Shown here: positions 13,301 to 28,300 of the stretch, piece after piece
Position numbering within the stretch: position 1 is the stretch's first letter
Layout of the letters: the number at the start of each line of letters is the position of its first letter
Assembly (NCBI GenBank): GCA_029207755.1
Contig: JARCOQ010000008.1
Coordinates: 32,524,521-32,588,520 of the forward strand
Direction: 5' to 3'
DNA: 64,000 nt
Origin: Chamaea fasciata
Lineage: Eukaryota; Chordata; Aves; Passeriformes; Sylviidae
Made by a program: the position numbers and the translations under genes
Notes under the pieces: model-generated
Told to the model about the DNA's origin: nothing
Seen by the model: the letters and a program-made list of their open reading frames with translations, nothing else
Databases searched by the model: none

Positions 13301-16300
13301 TTAGGAAGAAAAATTCATGCTCCTTTTACTCAAAACAGTTTGTTGGTCTGGAGCCAGGGATCACAGGAGGTAAATTAGCAGGAAACAGAAAACACTAAAA
13401 AAAGATATGCAAGGGACTGCTAAATCTGTCTCAGCTGCTGAATCACATTGTCTCTTCCTGATTGTTAATAAATCAAGCACATATGTAAATATATCTTGTG
13501 AAAGCAGATATTTAACCACACATGTTAAGATCAGCCTCCTACATTTTCTAAAGTAGTTCTGAAGGGGAGAAGAGAGACAAAAACCAGGCTGAGGTAATTG
13601 TATACTTTTTTCCCTAATTTTTTTAATCAAAGAATGAGCAGTCTCCAGCTCAGAAGCAGTATCATTAGCATGAGGATGTAATTACTGGGAAAGAGATTTC
13701 TCTGTCATACAGGAGAACAATTCAGAGCTGGAGTTATTTAGGAATTTTCAGTTAATATTTTGGCTGAATAAACTGCTCTGTTTCAAAACTAAGCTACATT
13801 TTTTTCAAGGGAGGGTTCATCATTTCTCCGCCTAGGCACAGCTCTGAAATGGACAACGTGTCCCACTTCCACCCTGGCACTGAAGGAAGTCAGACTCACT
13901 GGGCTGCAGCTCCCAGCATCCTTTCCAGGATCCTTTTTGCAGGTTGGAGATATTTTTGTTTTAAAATGTCTGGAGTGGCAGAGCCCATTGGAAGGAATGA
14001 GATCTCTGAGCTGAAGGTCTGTTGGGAGGGAATCCCAAATGCAGGGAGGCAGTAGCTTAGTTGTAACCCCCTCACTGCTATTCTGATGCCTTTTTTGCTT
14101 CTTTCAGATTTAAAATATAAATACTCATGAAGAATTTTCTGTAAGTGGGATGATAGAGATACTCATAATGTGTGTTATCACACATCATCAAGAAAGAAAT
14201 TTAAGTATGTTTAATTTGCTTAAAATAAAGCAAATTTTATGTATCTCTAGAGTAAGCTGAGAATTGGATTTCCTTAAAGTGAAATCTTTATCAAAGAGTA
14301 AAACATTTTCGGTACCACGACCCATGAATCATGAACACCCTAAAGTGTCTGTTTGTAGAGTATTTCAAACTGCCCTGGCAGATAAAAACTGGGAGAGATT
14401 TGTAGGGGGCTGTGAAACTTCTGCCATCACTGTGGCCTCACCCGTTTCAAGGGCAGATCCCTGGGATTTCTGAGGATTCAGAAGCTTGAGCCCTGTCAGT
14501 AAGAGGAATTTCTGGACCTACTTTTAAAGCATGATTTTAAACCCACCTTTGAACCCAGGAACAGTCAGGTGCTACACCTGGGCTGAGCAGTGGTGGCAGT
14601 GAGGTGTTCCCAGGAGGCACAGGAGGAGATCCACCCTGTGCCAAACCCCAGCAGGGCCAGGGGAGTGCAGGGTTTTGTTTCACACCTGCCACGCTCCAGC
14701 AGCTCTGCTGAGTGGCAGGGAAAGCCCGGTGGTGACAAATGTCACCAAAGGGGGTACCTGTGGGTGTTAGTGATGATCCCTGCTCGAGGCAGGTGGGGTT
14801 TCTGCAGCAGACTTTGCTTCATGTGAACTTTCAGGATTTTACCAGGCACAGGCAGTGAGAATGGAGGTGATTTAACCAAAGCTCTCTAAATTGGTGTCAT
14901 ACCCCCCTGCTGCAGCCCAACCTCTAACACACCTCTAATCCATTATCTGCTCTACCTCTAACTCTCTATTTTTACTTACTGTCCACACATTCACTGTCTG
15001 GCTTCCACCAGACATTCCCATTTCATCTGACCTATCTGTGCTAGAGGCCAGCGGTACCACAGACTGTTCTAGGGTTTGAGTTTTTTCCCCTTTCTCAGTG
15101 GCTGCCCTATTTCAATGCTCTTTCACAGCTGTGACCATGCAGGGGTTCCTGGAAGAGCCTACAAAGGCAGCAGGATCAATGTGACACTCACCATCAGTTA
15201 TCAGTGCTCTGCTTGTAAGGACCTTTCCCAGCATAAATTTGATTACTGCCAAGGCAGTGCAAAGGATTCCACTTAGAACAGAGACACTGTACAGAAAATC
15301 ATCCTGAAAAACAACAACAAAAAAAAGAGAGATGTCAGACATTAGTATGTCTTCTGATCATGTCCCACCTATTAAAAGACAAATAGTACTAATTACTGTG
15401 CAATTATTTGTGCTACTGAGAAACACAACCTGAGGTCAAGATTTCCTGCCTTATGACTTCCACAACAGCTGGTGCTTATTTCGCTTGTATTGTCACCTGC
15501 AGTTGCTTTTGCAGCCACCATTACTGACAGTTCCAATCGACAAATTGTGAACTGACCCAGTCTCCCCAGAGTCAGGAGGTTATATCTACCTGTGGGGCTG
15601 AACGCAGACTGCCAGGTCATCCAATGCCTAATGCCAGCAGTAGTGAAGTCCCCACAGGCAGGAGGAAGGCTTGAAAATAGAATCCCACTTACCAGACCTA
15701 TATTGATTCTTAGTGTAAGAAATAACCATTTAATGTTGTTTCTGATTCTGGGCTTGCTCTGGTTTTGTTTCCTTTCCTTTTTCAAAAGTCTAGTTCAGGC
15801 TACATCCATAAAACTTCTGATGCTGATGTGCAAAGGAAAGTTTAGCACTTTCATGGAAAACAAATTTTTTCAGGGACTTCCATTTCACAGAAACATTCCC
15901 ATTGCTTAATTTGCACCAGACTCCCCCAGGAGAGCGCTGTGCGTCAGCGCAGGGCAAAGGAGGGTAAGTTGTTATTGTTTAACACTCATTCTCTAAAGGT
16001 CATCAGGAGCCCCCCACCCGTTCCTGCTGACTGCCTTGTGTTTGGTTGGGCTGGGAGGACACTCCTGGGTGCTCCTATGCCGCAATAAGGTGCCCAAAGG
16101 GAGCCCTTGTGCCTTTTTCCCCCTGAGGGACATCAGCCCACAGGCTGCAGAAAAACCCAAGGCTCTCCGCCTGCCTGCCACCTAACCACAGAGCTTTGAG
16201 TTAGATTCATTTATTACTTGTGATGGAAGCTTTAATTTAAACTGTTGCAACACCAGTACAAAGAAAGAAAACAGCAAGAATTCTTCTTTTAATTTGTATC

Positions 16301-19300
16301 TGCAGGTCTAAGTGGGCCAGTGCCACTGGGACCCTGCTCCTGATTAAAACACTCCAGCAAAAGTCCCTGTTGGTACCAAACATGGTCGTGATGATTCATC
16401 ATCAGCTCCATCCATTTTCATTGTTTCAGCCGCAATTTAAAATCCAAAGAAATAATTTTAAAAATGGTTTTGAAAGCTGCTTAGGAAGATACTGGGAATT
16501 AGATTACAGGTATAATGTACTCATATCCCTAAATAAATCATTCAATATTTTTATACAATTTTGTATGTCATATAATTTTGAAAGTCTACTTCTACTCACT
16601 CTCAATCATGAGCTCATTCTCTCTAGACCTGGTACAATATTATCAATATAAAGACAAATGCACTGAGGGAAAGAGGATAAAATAAAAGCAACAAGAACAC
16701 AGAACCCAAGTACTGGCAAAGGTAGGATTAAAAGCATCCGTAAAATTACTTTCACAGAACAACTGGAAAGTATCCATGCAATTTCTGAGTGCTAGGGAAG
16801 GACTAAGGAAATAGTGGCAATATTTGGTTGCTGTCAGTCTAACAAGGAAAGTTGGCGGCTCTCAGAAGGCTTGAAATGACAACAAAGCTTCAAAAGTCAG
16901 GACAAGCATTGCAAAAACACTCAAAATTTGAGATCCTTGTCAAAACTACGCCTCTAATTTTTATGCACCTTTCTCAAAAATGTGCATTTTCAGTGCCCAA
17001 AGACTTCATTTTGATGGCCTAACAAGTTCTGATTAGTTAATCTAATCTAATCTAATCTCATCTAATCTAATCTCATCTAATATTTTACCTAATATTTAAT
17101 ATATAGCATAAGGCTCCAGAATAATCCGAAGTAGAATGCTGTTCTCCACCAGCACTTCTCTTGTGTGCTCACTTGGCACAAGACCCACAGCTCAGTGACT
17201 ACATGAGATCCCTTGTTTCCCCATCACCCCACAGACCCTCCAAAGACTCTCTGGTTCCTCCCAGGCATCCCTATCTCTCATCTTTGCCCTCTCCCCAGCA
17301 AAGCACAGGCTTTGTCACCAGCCCAGAGCTGAACACTGCAGGCCCAGCAGAGGTGACAGCATAAATCACTTTGCTATTGACAGTTGTGTCGCTGTCTCTG
17401 TGTCACTGTCAGCCTTGGGATGATGAAATGGAGTTTTTCTACACCTGTGAAATCCTTATGGATGCACTGGAAAATCATTACAAATTGACATAGTTTGGAA
17501 AAAAAACCCTATAGATTCCCTGTGCTTTCAAATCAGGTTTCATCCTCTTCACGGCACTTTATATTTAGAGTTTTCCTTTGTTTTTGTTTTTGGTTTGTTT
17601 TTTTCTTGCCATGGTGTGCCACAAATTTTTGGGCTGAATTCAGGGGTTTTCCTGCACATGTCACTAAAATCAGAGTATGTGGAAATGCATCTTGCTGTGT
17701 GTTCTGCTATGCAGTCATGATCAAAATGAGTCTAGCTACTCTGCTGGAATCCAAGAATGACCTAAATGTGATGCAGATTTCTCAATGAAGTCATGAATTG
17801 CTGAAGAGGCTTTTTTATAGAGAATATGTATTCAGGATCTAGAAAATGTCCCAAGTTTGCCATTTTTGCTTTTTTCCTGAATCGAACCAGACAAGCTCAT
17901 TTTGTTGCCAATACTAATCCAAAAACCACCGATAAAGCGGAAGACCCGAAAAATCGAAGCTCCTTTGTTATCACTGTGGACGCAAGAAAGGGAAGAAATT
18001 AAAAAACCCAGAAAAGGAACAAATTTTAAAAAAAACCCTGCTGTGAATGCAGACGCTTTAGGCTGTGCCAAACAGGTTTCCGGGAGGCGAAATTCCCGGT
18101 TTTATCTCTAAACACCCCAAATCGGCAGCTCCTGCTGTGTGCAGCTCCTCGCAGGAGCCACCGGGAGGCGGCAGATCCCGCACGAACCAAACCCAACAGG
18201 AAAAAAAAAAAAGAAAGAAAAAACCCCTTTTAAACTCTCTTTTTTCAGTACTTCTCTCTGTTGTCTGGGTGTACAGGCACCCCAGAGCTGGAAGAAGAAG
18301 AGTGAGGCAATTTGCTTTCACCAAGAAGGTTTTAGGGGTGTCACAGATCAGCCCCAAGGGGCGATGCCCAGCAGCATGGACTGTTCCCTGAGCAGGTGAG
18401 GATGAAAGAGAAGAGAAACAGCTCAAAGCATTGCCTTGGCACCGTTTTGCTGCCAGGAAACTGGAATTGCTTCAGGATTCAGTGCATTAGCCGAGGGAGG
18501 GCTGCTGCGGGGCCGGAGCAGAGGTGTCCGGCCCCGGGACACGCCAGTGACAAACAGCGCGGGGCTGTGGGCTCCAGAGGGTTAAACACGTCACCCCGTG
18601 GCTGTGAAATGATTCCCATTGAACTAACCCGTCCTTCGGAGAGACGAAGCAAAGAAAAGCCCTAATGGAGGTCTAAATTAATAAAATCAGCCGGGCCATC
18701 TGGCACCGTCTCCCTCCGGATCCTCCCGCAGCCCTGCCCTCTCCGTACCCCTTGCCTGCCCATCTGACGGTCGTTAGGGCTCGCTCACTGTACGTGTCCT
18801 CGGTGTTATTTTAATTAAAGCAGCAGCAAATTGTGACAGAGGAGGAAAAAAAAATTAAAATTCTGATCATTTCCATATGATAAAGGCTTTTCCAGTGTGG
18901 TAAATAAAGCGCCTCCCTTTTCCATTTCTTTTCATCATATTCCCTCACTGCTACTACACTGTACATGTCCTTAATTAAAGGACAACTATTTCTGATTTGG
19001 TGGCTTCATGTATAGACCAGCACCGTACATAAAGCAAGGTGCCCATCCTGGGTTGCCTTCTCATCACACAGCTACAATGTCCCTACTTAAGATTTATTTT
19101 ATGCCAGGTTTTATGCTGTGGTTTTATGCTTTCTTTCCCAGAAGAAAGCTTTCCTAGGAATAAAATCTTTTCCTCTTTTACCATTCCTAAGAAAGGAATA
19201 AAAGAAGTCAGCAGGCAGCTTTCCTCCACTTTATCCAAATGCACTGTCCCCAGCTGTGCAGCTGAGGAGAGGGGCTGCAAAATTGTCACAACTGTTCTGT

Positions 19301-22300
19301 CCCTGCTTTCAAGGATTTCACCAAAAGCAGCAGTAATCTTATGGCTTAAGAAAAAGTTTGTTGGTTTTTATGTTGCAACTTTGATCTCTTCCTGAATCTG
19401 TTGTAGAAAGTAAAAAAATAAAAAATCTCACAACGGATTCTTCAGTGCTTGGCTTATTAGGTAGAAATATTCTAAACCAATTCCCAGCCCAGTAACTAAG
19501 TTATAGCTGATTTGTGTTCCTAATCTTTCCTTAGAATGCATATTGCTAATTCTGGCCCTAAAACTTTGCCCTGACTTCACATATTATTTCTACCAGCTCC
19601 TCTCTGCCCATTCTCCTTTAGTTACAGTCTGAGATGTAAAAATTCTCATTTCAGCTGCTTTGTACAGTGTGGAGTCAAAAGACATTCACTGGTATGGGAG
19701 GAAGCTCTGTCCTTCCTTGGTCACTCATCCCAGAACAAGCTCCTTCTCCCACCCCAACAGCTGCAGGCTTCCTTCCACTCCCCTGCCCTCTCCTTGGCAT
19801 CCTCTGTGAACCAGCCAAAAGTTCCTCCACACTCCTGCAGGAGCTGGGAGTTACTGGAACTGCCTTTTTCATGCCATTTTTTCCCTTTCCAGCGAACCTG
19901 GTGTCTCACAGTGTTTTGCCTCTGCTCTGCTGAGCCTGGCTCGTCTTGGCTGAGGAGGTAGGGATGTGTTTCTGGAATGCTACAGATGGTGTTGGCAGGA
20001 GAGAAGTCATGGCTGGCCCAAACTGAGCTGAGTTTGTGTTGTTAAATATTAATTTTGCCCATCTCTGCAACTCACCATCTGTCTCCTGGATCCCAGCAAT
20101 GACCCTTCTCCAGTCCAGGTGATTGGTGACCATCCTCGCCAGCACCAGCCAGGTTCTGCTCCCACCCTGCTCCCCATCCCTACCTTCACATGCTTCCCAC
20201 AGCCTCCTGCTCCCCCAGCAGCTGCCAAATCATCTGGGCACACTGGGATCACTAAAAGCCCCTCTGCAGAACATGTCACTCAGTCACAAAGGGCTCCCTC
20301 TTCCTTCCCTGAAGGATTATGTTACTATATAGAGCAACAGAGATGTTTCTAATACAAACACTTAAAAAAAAAAAAAAAACCACAAAAAAGTCCAAATCTC
20401 CTTCACACTTTCTCCCAAGTAATAAATAGTTTATGTACTCAGTCTAAAGGGAGCTCCTGGGAAGCCAGGGGTCCCTCTGACTAGCAAACTTCAAAAGGGA
20501 TGAGTTTTCATTGCACTTTGCTGTCAGAAAAACAAACCAACAGCCCAGTCTCTGACTCAAGCAGGAGACAGTCTCTTCACATGGAGATACAAACATCTAT
20601 TATTAGTACCAAAAAAAAAAAAAAAAAATCTTATGAATGTTTAAACTTGTCTTTGGTGTGACAAAGCAATTCCACAGCACAGAACGCTTTTTCAAGAAGC
20701 AGATAACAAAGACAGAGTGTGCTGAATGCCATGGCAAGGCACGGGGGCTGGGAACTGAGGCACTGGGGCTGCAGAGAACTCTCTTAGGTGACCTTAGGAG
20801 TCCGGCAAAGGAGTCTGCTTAACTATTAGATCAGTCATGTTTCCCGTTCCCCCATAATTCACCCACATTGTTTTAACATCCAAGTCATGGAACATAAATT
20901 CAAATTGCATTTGTCCACCCCCAGAAGAGCGAGACTGATTTTTCTGACGAGCAGGGAGCCAAGACCAGCAATGGACTCCACATCACCCACCAAGTGGGGA
21001 GCAGCCACCAGCTTTTCTTTCTTATCACCATGTGGTAAAATCTGGAAATGAGGCTTTCCACCTGAGCCAAGAATGACGTGCAGCTGACACCTTTGCCCTA
21101 ACCCTGGCCTACTCTTCAATTCAAGGATCCACAACATTCTCAACAACCTGCAAGAAGCACATGCATTTTAGGCCAAACTCCAAGCCATACACAGAAATAA
21201 CAATTATAAAGCAGGATTCTAATGTATAATTAATGTATATGAGGCTTTGATTTGAAATGGCAAGCAATATATATGAGGCTTAGAAATATACAGGGAAACG
21301 TGTATAAGGACATATGTGTGTACACTCATAAGTGTTATTTGTTATGTTGCTACTGGCATATAATCCAACTGCTGACATTGTTGAATATATGTTTATGATA
21401 CATTTATTTTAAACTGTTAAACCAATAGATCAATTAGAACTCACAAAGCTACACTGTGCCACCCCTACTTTCCCTTTTCAGCTGTAATCAATAACATACA
21501 ATAGAATAACACATGGCCTAAATTTTCAAGAGATTTCATTTAAAAAGTATAAAATATGGACGCACCACATGAGATGGGCTGCATGTCCTTTGTACACAAA
21601 CTGATTACATCTTTCCTTCTTTGTTCTGCAGGAAATGTCACAAATATGGCATGATGCTTGCTTACTCTTGCAAAAAAGTGTCCTTTGCCATACTAATGAG
21701 GACAAATGCCAAACTGCATTGACATTACATGTGTTATACGATTACCCAGGGAAATGCAAGCAGTAACTGAATAGTAAATGGATATTGATTTACAACCCCA
21801 GGTGAAATTAAAACAGTCTTTCTCTGGCGGTTGGGTTGGGATTTTTGAGCCTTCTTTAAGAAACAAGAAAAGGTCTGAAAATTCTTCATGGTCAAAATAA
21901 AGCACATCATTCATGTCTAAATTATATCTGGACTACCCAAGAATATCTAGTAATTGACATGATGAAGGTAAAGGGGCAAATGATGAAGGGTTTTTTTATC
22001 ACAGAGCTGGCAAGCACTAACAGCAGCAAAAGCAAACACAACACAGTGCTCAAAACCTACACTCAAGGCTTATTAGATTCCTTTCTCAATATATTAATAA
22101 AATGTCAAAAATCACTAAGATTTACACAGAAATCCAAACATGATGTCATCAACAGTATGCAAAATCACTATTCCTTCCTATTTGTAGTGAAATGTGTGTA
22201 CCAAATCCTCAGGGACAGCATTGGCTGTGGATATTGCTCTCTGAAACATCAATAAAGGAATGGTAATTCCTTCCCCTACTGGGAATTATCTTATTATGGC

Positions 22301-25300
22301 TAACACAGGTTGGAGAACAAATGCTGGAAGTAACAATAAGGGAAATATTGTGAACCTTATAGCTAGGGGAAAGGGAACCTCAGGAAATTATTTCTGATCC
22401 AACAAGAAATTATTCTGTTTTAGGTTCAACACTCAGCACTTGTAGGAACAAAACCCAGCTTAAAGTAGGTGATCTGAGAAATAGTCATTTAAATTAACCT
22501 GAAGGGTAAACAAAAAACAAAGACTTTCTCTTCCAAATTCTCTTCCAAATGTCAATTACTGATTAGCTTCTTAATTCAGGTGTATTGAACAAGAGCTAAA
22601 ATTACCAAAAATTTTAATTCCAAACACTCCAGAAAGAAGAGCAGCTGGCCTGCTTCATCTAACGCTTTCAGCAAGTGCTGGAACAAAGGGAAAAAAGGAA
22701 AAGAGGGAGGGGGAACAAAAAGTCAAAGATCTGGATGGTGAAAAATATTTCCTTAGGGATCAATGAGATGAAACTGAAATAATAACTGCAGCATGTCATG
22801 AAGCAGACCCATACAGAATAAATATTCCCAACTAAATTAAAAAAAAATCCCAGCTATATAAAAAATAGGACAAGAACACAGAAAGAACTGGAATTTGCAG
22901 CTGTAATGTTCCCAGACATTAATGGCATGTCTCTCTCTCTCCTGTATAAAACTTGTTCTCTTTGGGTTTTGTAATCTTTCCATAATTTTTTCCATCATTT
23001 CCAAACTTTTTTGAGTTTGACAGCATCACTGAAAGATCCTGGGAAGGGCTGGGGGCAGGGTGTGGGCTCTGAACAGCTCCTGTACAGGAACCTTACCCAA
23101 AAACTGAAGCATTCTGGAGATACAAGAGTAGGAGAGAAACGGCAAGATTTCCTTCCAAACCAATGTGTTCCAAGGCAAGTGGAAAATGTCATCACATCTC
23201 TAAATTCTTAAAATGAGGAAGCTTTAATTAAAAATATTTCCAGGCAAGTGAGAATGGAGGTCTCAGCTCAATGAAGCAACGGGCGCGTACGTGTTGGCAC
23301 AGGCAGAAACTGTCTCCCCTCCCACACCCAAATTTGCCTCCAAAGGAAAATGAAGCATCTCCACAAATCTGAGGCGAGGTTACATGGCAGAAAAATCCCC
23401 TCTGGCAGTAACATGAAAACTCAGTTCTCCTCATTTACTCCTCTCTCCAGGAATCAGAGACCCATCACACGTTTTTTAATGCTCGCAAAAAGTAACGTAA
23501 AACTCCACAAAAATGTGGGAGGAAAAAGATCCGTTCCCCTTTTCAGTGCACGTATTCAACACTGGCGTTTTCCAGCCCTCTTGGACAAAGAGATCCCTTC
23601 AGTTGCAATATTTCTCCTACATCTACCTTACCGTCAACCCTGAAATTCATGACTTCATTCAATAACGGATTTCAAAGCATACACCATTCTATGGATCATT
23701 GTTGAAGAACGCTGCTCGACATCACAAATACCAGAAACACTGGCAGAAGGGATTGTGTTTTGAACACTGAGGATTAATACACATTCTCAGTTGCTTGAAA
23801 GTGAACTTTTCCCCACAGTTAAGAGAGGTATAATTAATACAAATACAGAATTATATAGTAAGTGTATAATTAATTGTCTGGCCAACTCTCCTGACACAGA
23901 ATATAATTTTTCAGGGCAGGCTTCTTTTTAATTATAATATAAATATAAAGTCCTGTGCAAAGGGAAAACCCTAAGTTTACCTAATAATGACAATTTCTAG
24001 ACTTGCTGCTAACTGCAGGAAATGAAATCTACAGTTAAAGTTCTCTAAAAATATCAATTCAGTGCTAAACAGTAATTTGCAAAATTGAACGTGTTGCATA
24101 AATCCCTGGTGACCCTCTATCCTTTGACTTCTGTGAGCTCTCCAGGCTTCCTTGGTTAAATCTTCTAAAGATGGAGATAAAATTAAAAACAAAGGCATGA
24201 CAAAAGTCACTGGAGACCAAATTTGGGCCTTTTGGGCAAGTAGAGCCATGGCTGCTGTTGCATGTGGGAAACACACACACCAAAGTCAAAATTCCAAACA
24301 CTTACCATTAAACTCATCCAAGTTATTTTAAACTAATTAATCTACCTAGTCATTCATATCCTGCCTTACAGGCTATGCCAAAGTTAACTACAGCCCTTAG
24401 CATATCAAGCTAAGGCAGCAAAACGAGAAATACACTATTTCTGTGTTTCCCAGGGTTTTGAGGCATTCAGAAGAATTACAAAATCACTGCCTGTGCTGAA
24501 AGCTTGTGTCAAGACACAACACTACCTATTGTTCATTTTTACTTGAGATGCAGCAAGAGGTAAAACAAACAAGCAGAAAAGGAAGGCAGAAGCAATATTA
24601 AGAAATGCAGAAAGTCAGGAGCTCTAATTGTCCTCTCTCCTCTGCCAGTGCAGATCAGGAGTGCTGTCATTCACAGGATTTCAACAAAATTACATTCAGC
24701 ATGGAATAAAAGAGAATTCAGATGGGTGACTGGAAAAGCCTGACTGAGCTAACTATGTAAACTGAGCAGCACCTCTCTGCAGTCTAACAAGGATCTGTGG
24801 ACATTTAAGCCCCTCACAGATTGGGGAAGTCAAACTGGAAATGCCATTTAATGTGCAGTAAACCTGTCATTCTCCTCCTGGTTCTCTGAATCCTGCTGAG
24901 GATTGCTGGACCTGCACCTGAAATCATCATATGAAATGACAACAATACCAAAGACTGTTTCTAAGTGTCCACATAAGTAAAAGAATATCTGTTCAAAACA
25001 TGTGAAAAAGTACTTCAAATTATTTCTTAAACATGTGATTTTTATATTTTTCTCTTATTGCTAATATTTTCATTAAAGCAATTCTTTCAAAATTCACTTT
25101 AAGAACAACAGAATCTCTACATAACAGAAATCATAAAATCTTTAAAAATAATTTTTTTGCTATGTTCATATTAAGAGCTGACAGATACATAACCAGCGTA
25201 CCTCATATGCAACAAGAAATACAACAAACTTCCTATAATTGATCCAGTATTATTCAAAAGTTATTGACTCTGCTTTTAGGATTTTAGTCATAGTTCTTTA

Positions 25301-28300
25301 CAATTAGCAAGCAGATTACCCAGTCTGTTTAATTTCTAAAATTAAACTTGTCCATATCATACTATTTTCTCCAAAACGTCTGCAATTTAAAATGAACTCA
25401 GAGAAATTATTACAAAGTTCCTGAAGTTTACCAGAAATTAAGACATAAAAAGAGACTTCATAGCTGTGAGAACAATGCAGTCAGTCATGCTGCTTAGCGT
25501 TATTATTATCATTAGGTTAATCTTGAATCTCCCACGTAGAGCAATGCATTCCAAACCATCTCCATGTGCAGGGCTGACAGTACCAACTTTGTGTTCAGCA
25601 TCTGAACACCGAGAGCAACATTTTCCAGTTGGGGTTTTTTGCCACATTATCTCCCTTAAGACTGAAGTCACACAGCTAAAATTTCAAAGGATGCTTTAAA
25701 AATTGCCCACATCTTAAATGACCTTTGCTGCAATAAAGAGCAATAAGGATGTAAACTGAACAACAACAAAAAAATCATGCGACTCTGACTCACATGTGAA
25801 ACATCTGTTGAGGCACAGATCCTCTTAACCTAGTGCTGAGCTCTACACCCTGGTTTTATTCCAGTTTGGGACTCCAGTGGAGTTACACTACCTTTCCTTG
25901 GTCTTAATGTTCTGTTCTTGCTCACACCACAAGGATAATTCCCTGGTCTCAGGATAGCAAGTTAATATCATATCCCAGTAGGACAGATAACACCACCAGA
26001 ATGTATTTCAGGTCACTATTTTGATGCAGAACTGGTTACTTCACTGCTATGCAGAAAACTACTAACAGAAAACATTGTTCTGTTATTTTTCCAGATATAT
26101 ATCCATATATTAAAGCCAAATTACATGGTAAGATACTACAGAGATTAGTATCACTAGCAATTAGTTCATCAGTGGGCCAAGAAGTAGAAGACAGCACTTT
26201 GGATGAAGGAGCAGAGGCAGAAACTTCTGCGTCCTACTGACGTCGTTTGAGCAGATTTCCCCTCTGCTCAGATACTGATGATATGGCCTGGGCAGGTGCA
26301 ACTTTCCTGGGAACACTATCAACGAAAAAAGACCCAAACAACTGGGAAGAACATTTCTGTTTAGAGCAGCTAAGGGAGCAACTGAAAATCAGCATCACGG
26401 TCAGGCACAGCTAGGGCAACTGGAAAGGTTTCTATTCAGCAACATCCTCTTCCCCCAATTATTTTTAATGTTGGCAACCCTTAGGCATTATACCTCACTG
26501 GCCATGACTTGCAGCCGTGGTGCTGTCCTCTGAGCATTCCCATTTTTCACTTATTCTGACTTTGCACAGAGATATTTCACCTGCCACACAACCCTTGCTG
26601 AATCAGTTTCGCACAGGGAGATGTACTGAAAGGCTTTGAAATTAAAATCCTTGCCATGCCGTTTAGGAGACATTGAACAAAAGTACCATCTCTTTTCATC
26701 CCATGCTCCAATCTACATTCCAGACAGAGTTGCCAGGCATGAAAATCCTTTAGGTGTGTGCATGTGGCTTTTACCCTGCCACCAGTCATCCACAGCCTGA
26801 GCCTTGCCAGACACATGCTTCAAATTTTGGTAGTACTTGAGTGCAAGTGAGTGAGAACAGTCACAGGAGGAAGATAATCCATCAGTACCCTGATACTGTG
26901 TCAAATGTCAGCAGTTACCCACTCTAAATTCTACCTGCTTGACACAGATTCAGCACAGGAAACTGAATCCAAGGCAGCCTGTGACAAAAGGGATCTGTAC
27001 AAATCATTCTTACAGGACACTGAAAATGTAATGGGATCTGATTCCATTTTTTCTGATTCCGTTTTTTCCCCGAACTTTTGCATTTAAAGACATTAAAAAT
27101 GAGGAAGTACAATATGCCTGCAAATCATAAAAAATGTTCAAAATCCAAATACGAGACTTTTCTCCCCATGTCAGAAATAGAGCCTGCTCCTGTAGATGAA
27201 AGTTGTAATAATGAAAGAGTGAGATATAGATGAAGAAACTTTTAAATTTTTGTTCCTACTGATAGAATTATTAGAGAATTTGCCCACAATGAATTAGATG
27301 GAGATATACAAGTTAATCTGATATACACTACCAGAAATTCACCAAAATGAGGGTTTTAATTATGGTTGTATCCTCCCTTTTCCCTTCTCCTTCACTGAGT
27401 CAGGACTATATATTTCATTTTCTCACTAAACAGAAGTCAAGCTGTACCCAGTTGGCACTGTTTGGGTACAGACAAGTTAAGAAGCTGCCCTTAGCTGACC
27501 ATCACAGCAGGGTCTCCCCTCACCCTCGTCTGCCTCCTCTTCAGCATCACTGGCACGTGCTCACCTCCCAACCCAGTTCTGTCAAAATGTTTTGGTTGGG
27601 TTTAAGAACCAGCTACTGAAAGTGTTTAAGTTAACCCAGATCATTTTGACAGAACCAGGCTGGTGAACTCCATGTGCTGTAATGCTGGCAAAGCTGAGGA
27701 GGCAGGAAATTATGAGGACGGGAAAAGAGGGCAAGCAAAATGCAAAGAGAACATGAATCACCTGCAGTCAAACAATGCACCTGGTTGTGATTCAGTAACG
27801 CGCTAAGTCACGGGCTACTCATCTTCAGCCAGATTTCAATAAACTACTGAAAATAGGCTCCTGGAATTGCCCAGCCTCTTGCAAGTTTCCATGAGAACAC
27901 AGGACCCAGTAGGTCATCTGCACTGCTACCAGTGGGTAACAGATGGAATTCCATTTTGGCTTTTTTATTTTCCAGCTCTGCCTCCATCTCCTGGTTGAAA
28001 GGAAGTTTTGGTTTCTGTGCGGTGCTGTGTTGAGAATGGCGCTTGGCAGGGTGAATCCTTGACGTGAAGGGCTGAACACACAACCAGACCAAACTTCACA
28101 AAGGCTGCAGACAAAGCTCTGAGGTTGTGCACACAACAACTGAATTGAAGCCTCATTTTGTTTGAGCACATTAGGAAGAGTCCTGTGGGAGTGGAACCAC
28201 TGCCAAATGTTTTTCCCAGTGAGCAGCTTGTTAAGATGAGTAGAAGTTAATAGCCTGAAAGGAAGCAAGCAGGACAGGCCAGAGCAGAGCTGAGAGAAAG

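Noticed and set aside
27825..28268. 147-codon minus-strand open frame just beyond TMEM163 exon 5
   Set aside because: It lies inside intron 5, matches no known family, overlaps two other frames in the same strand and is not in phase with the flanking exons.
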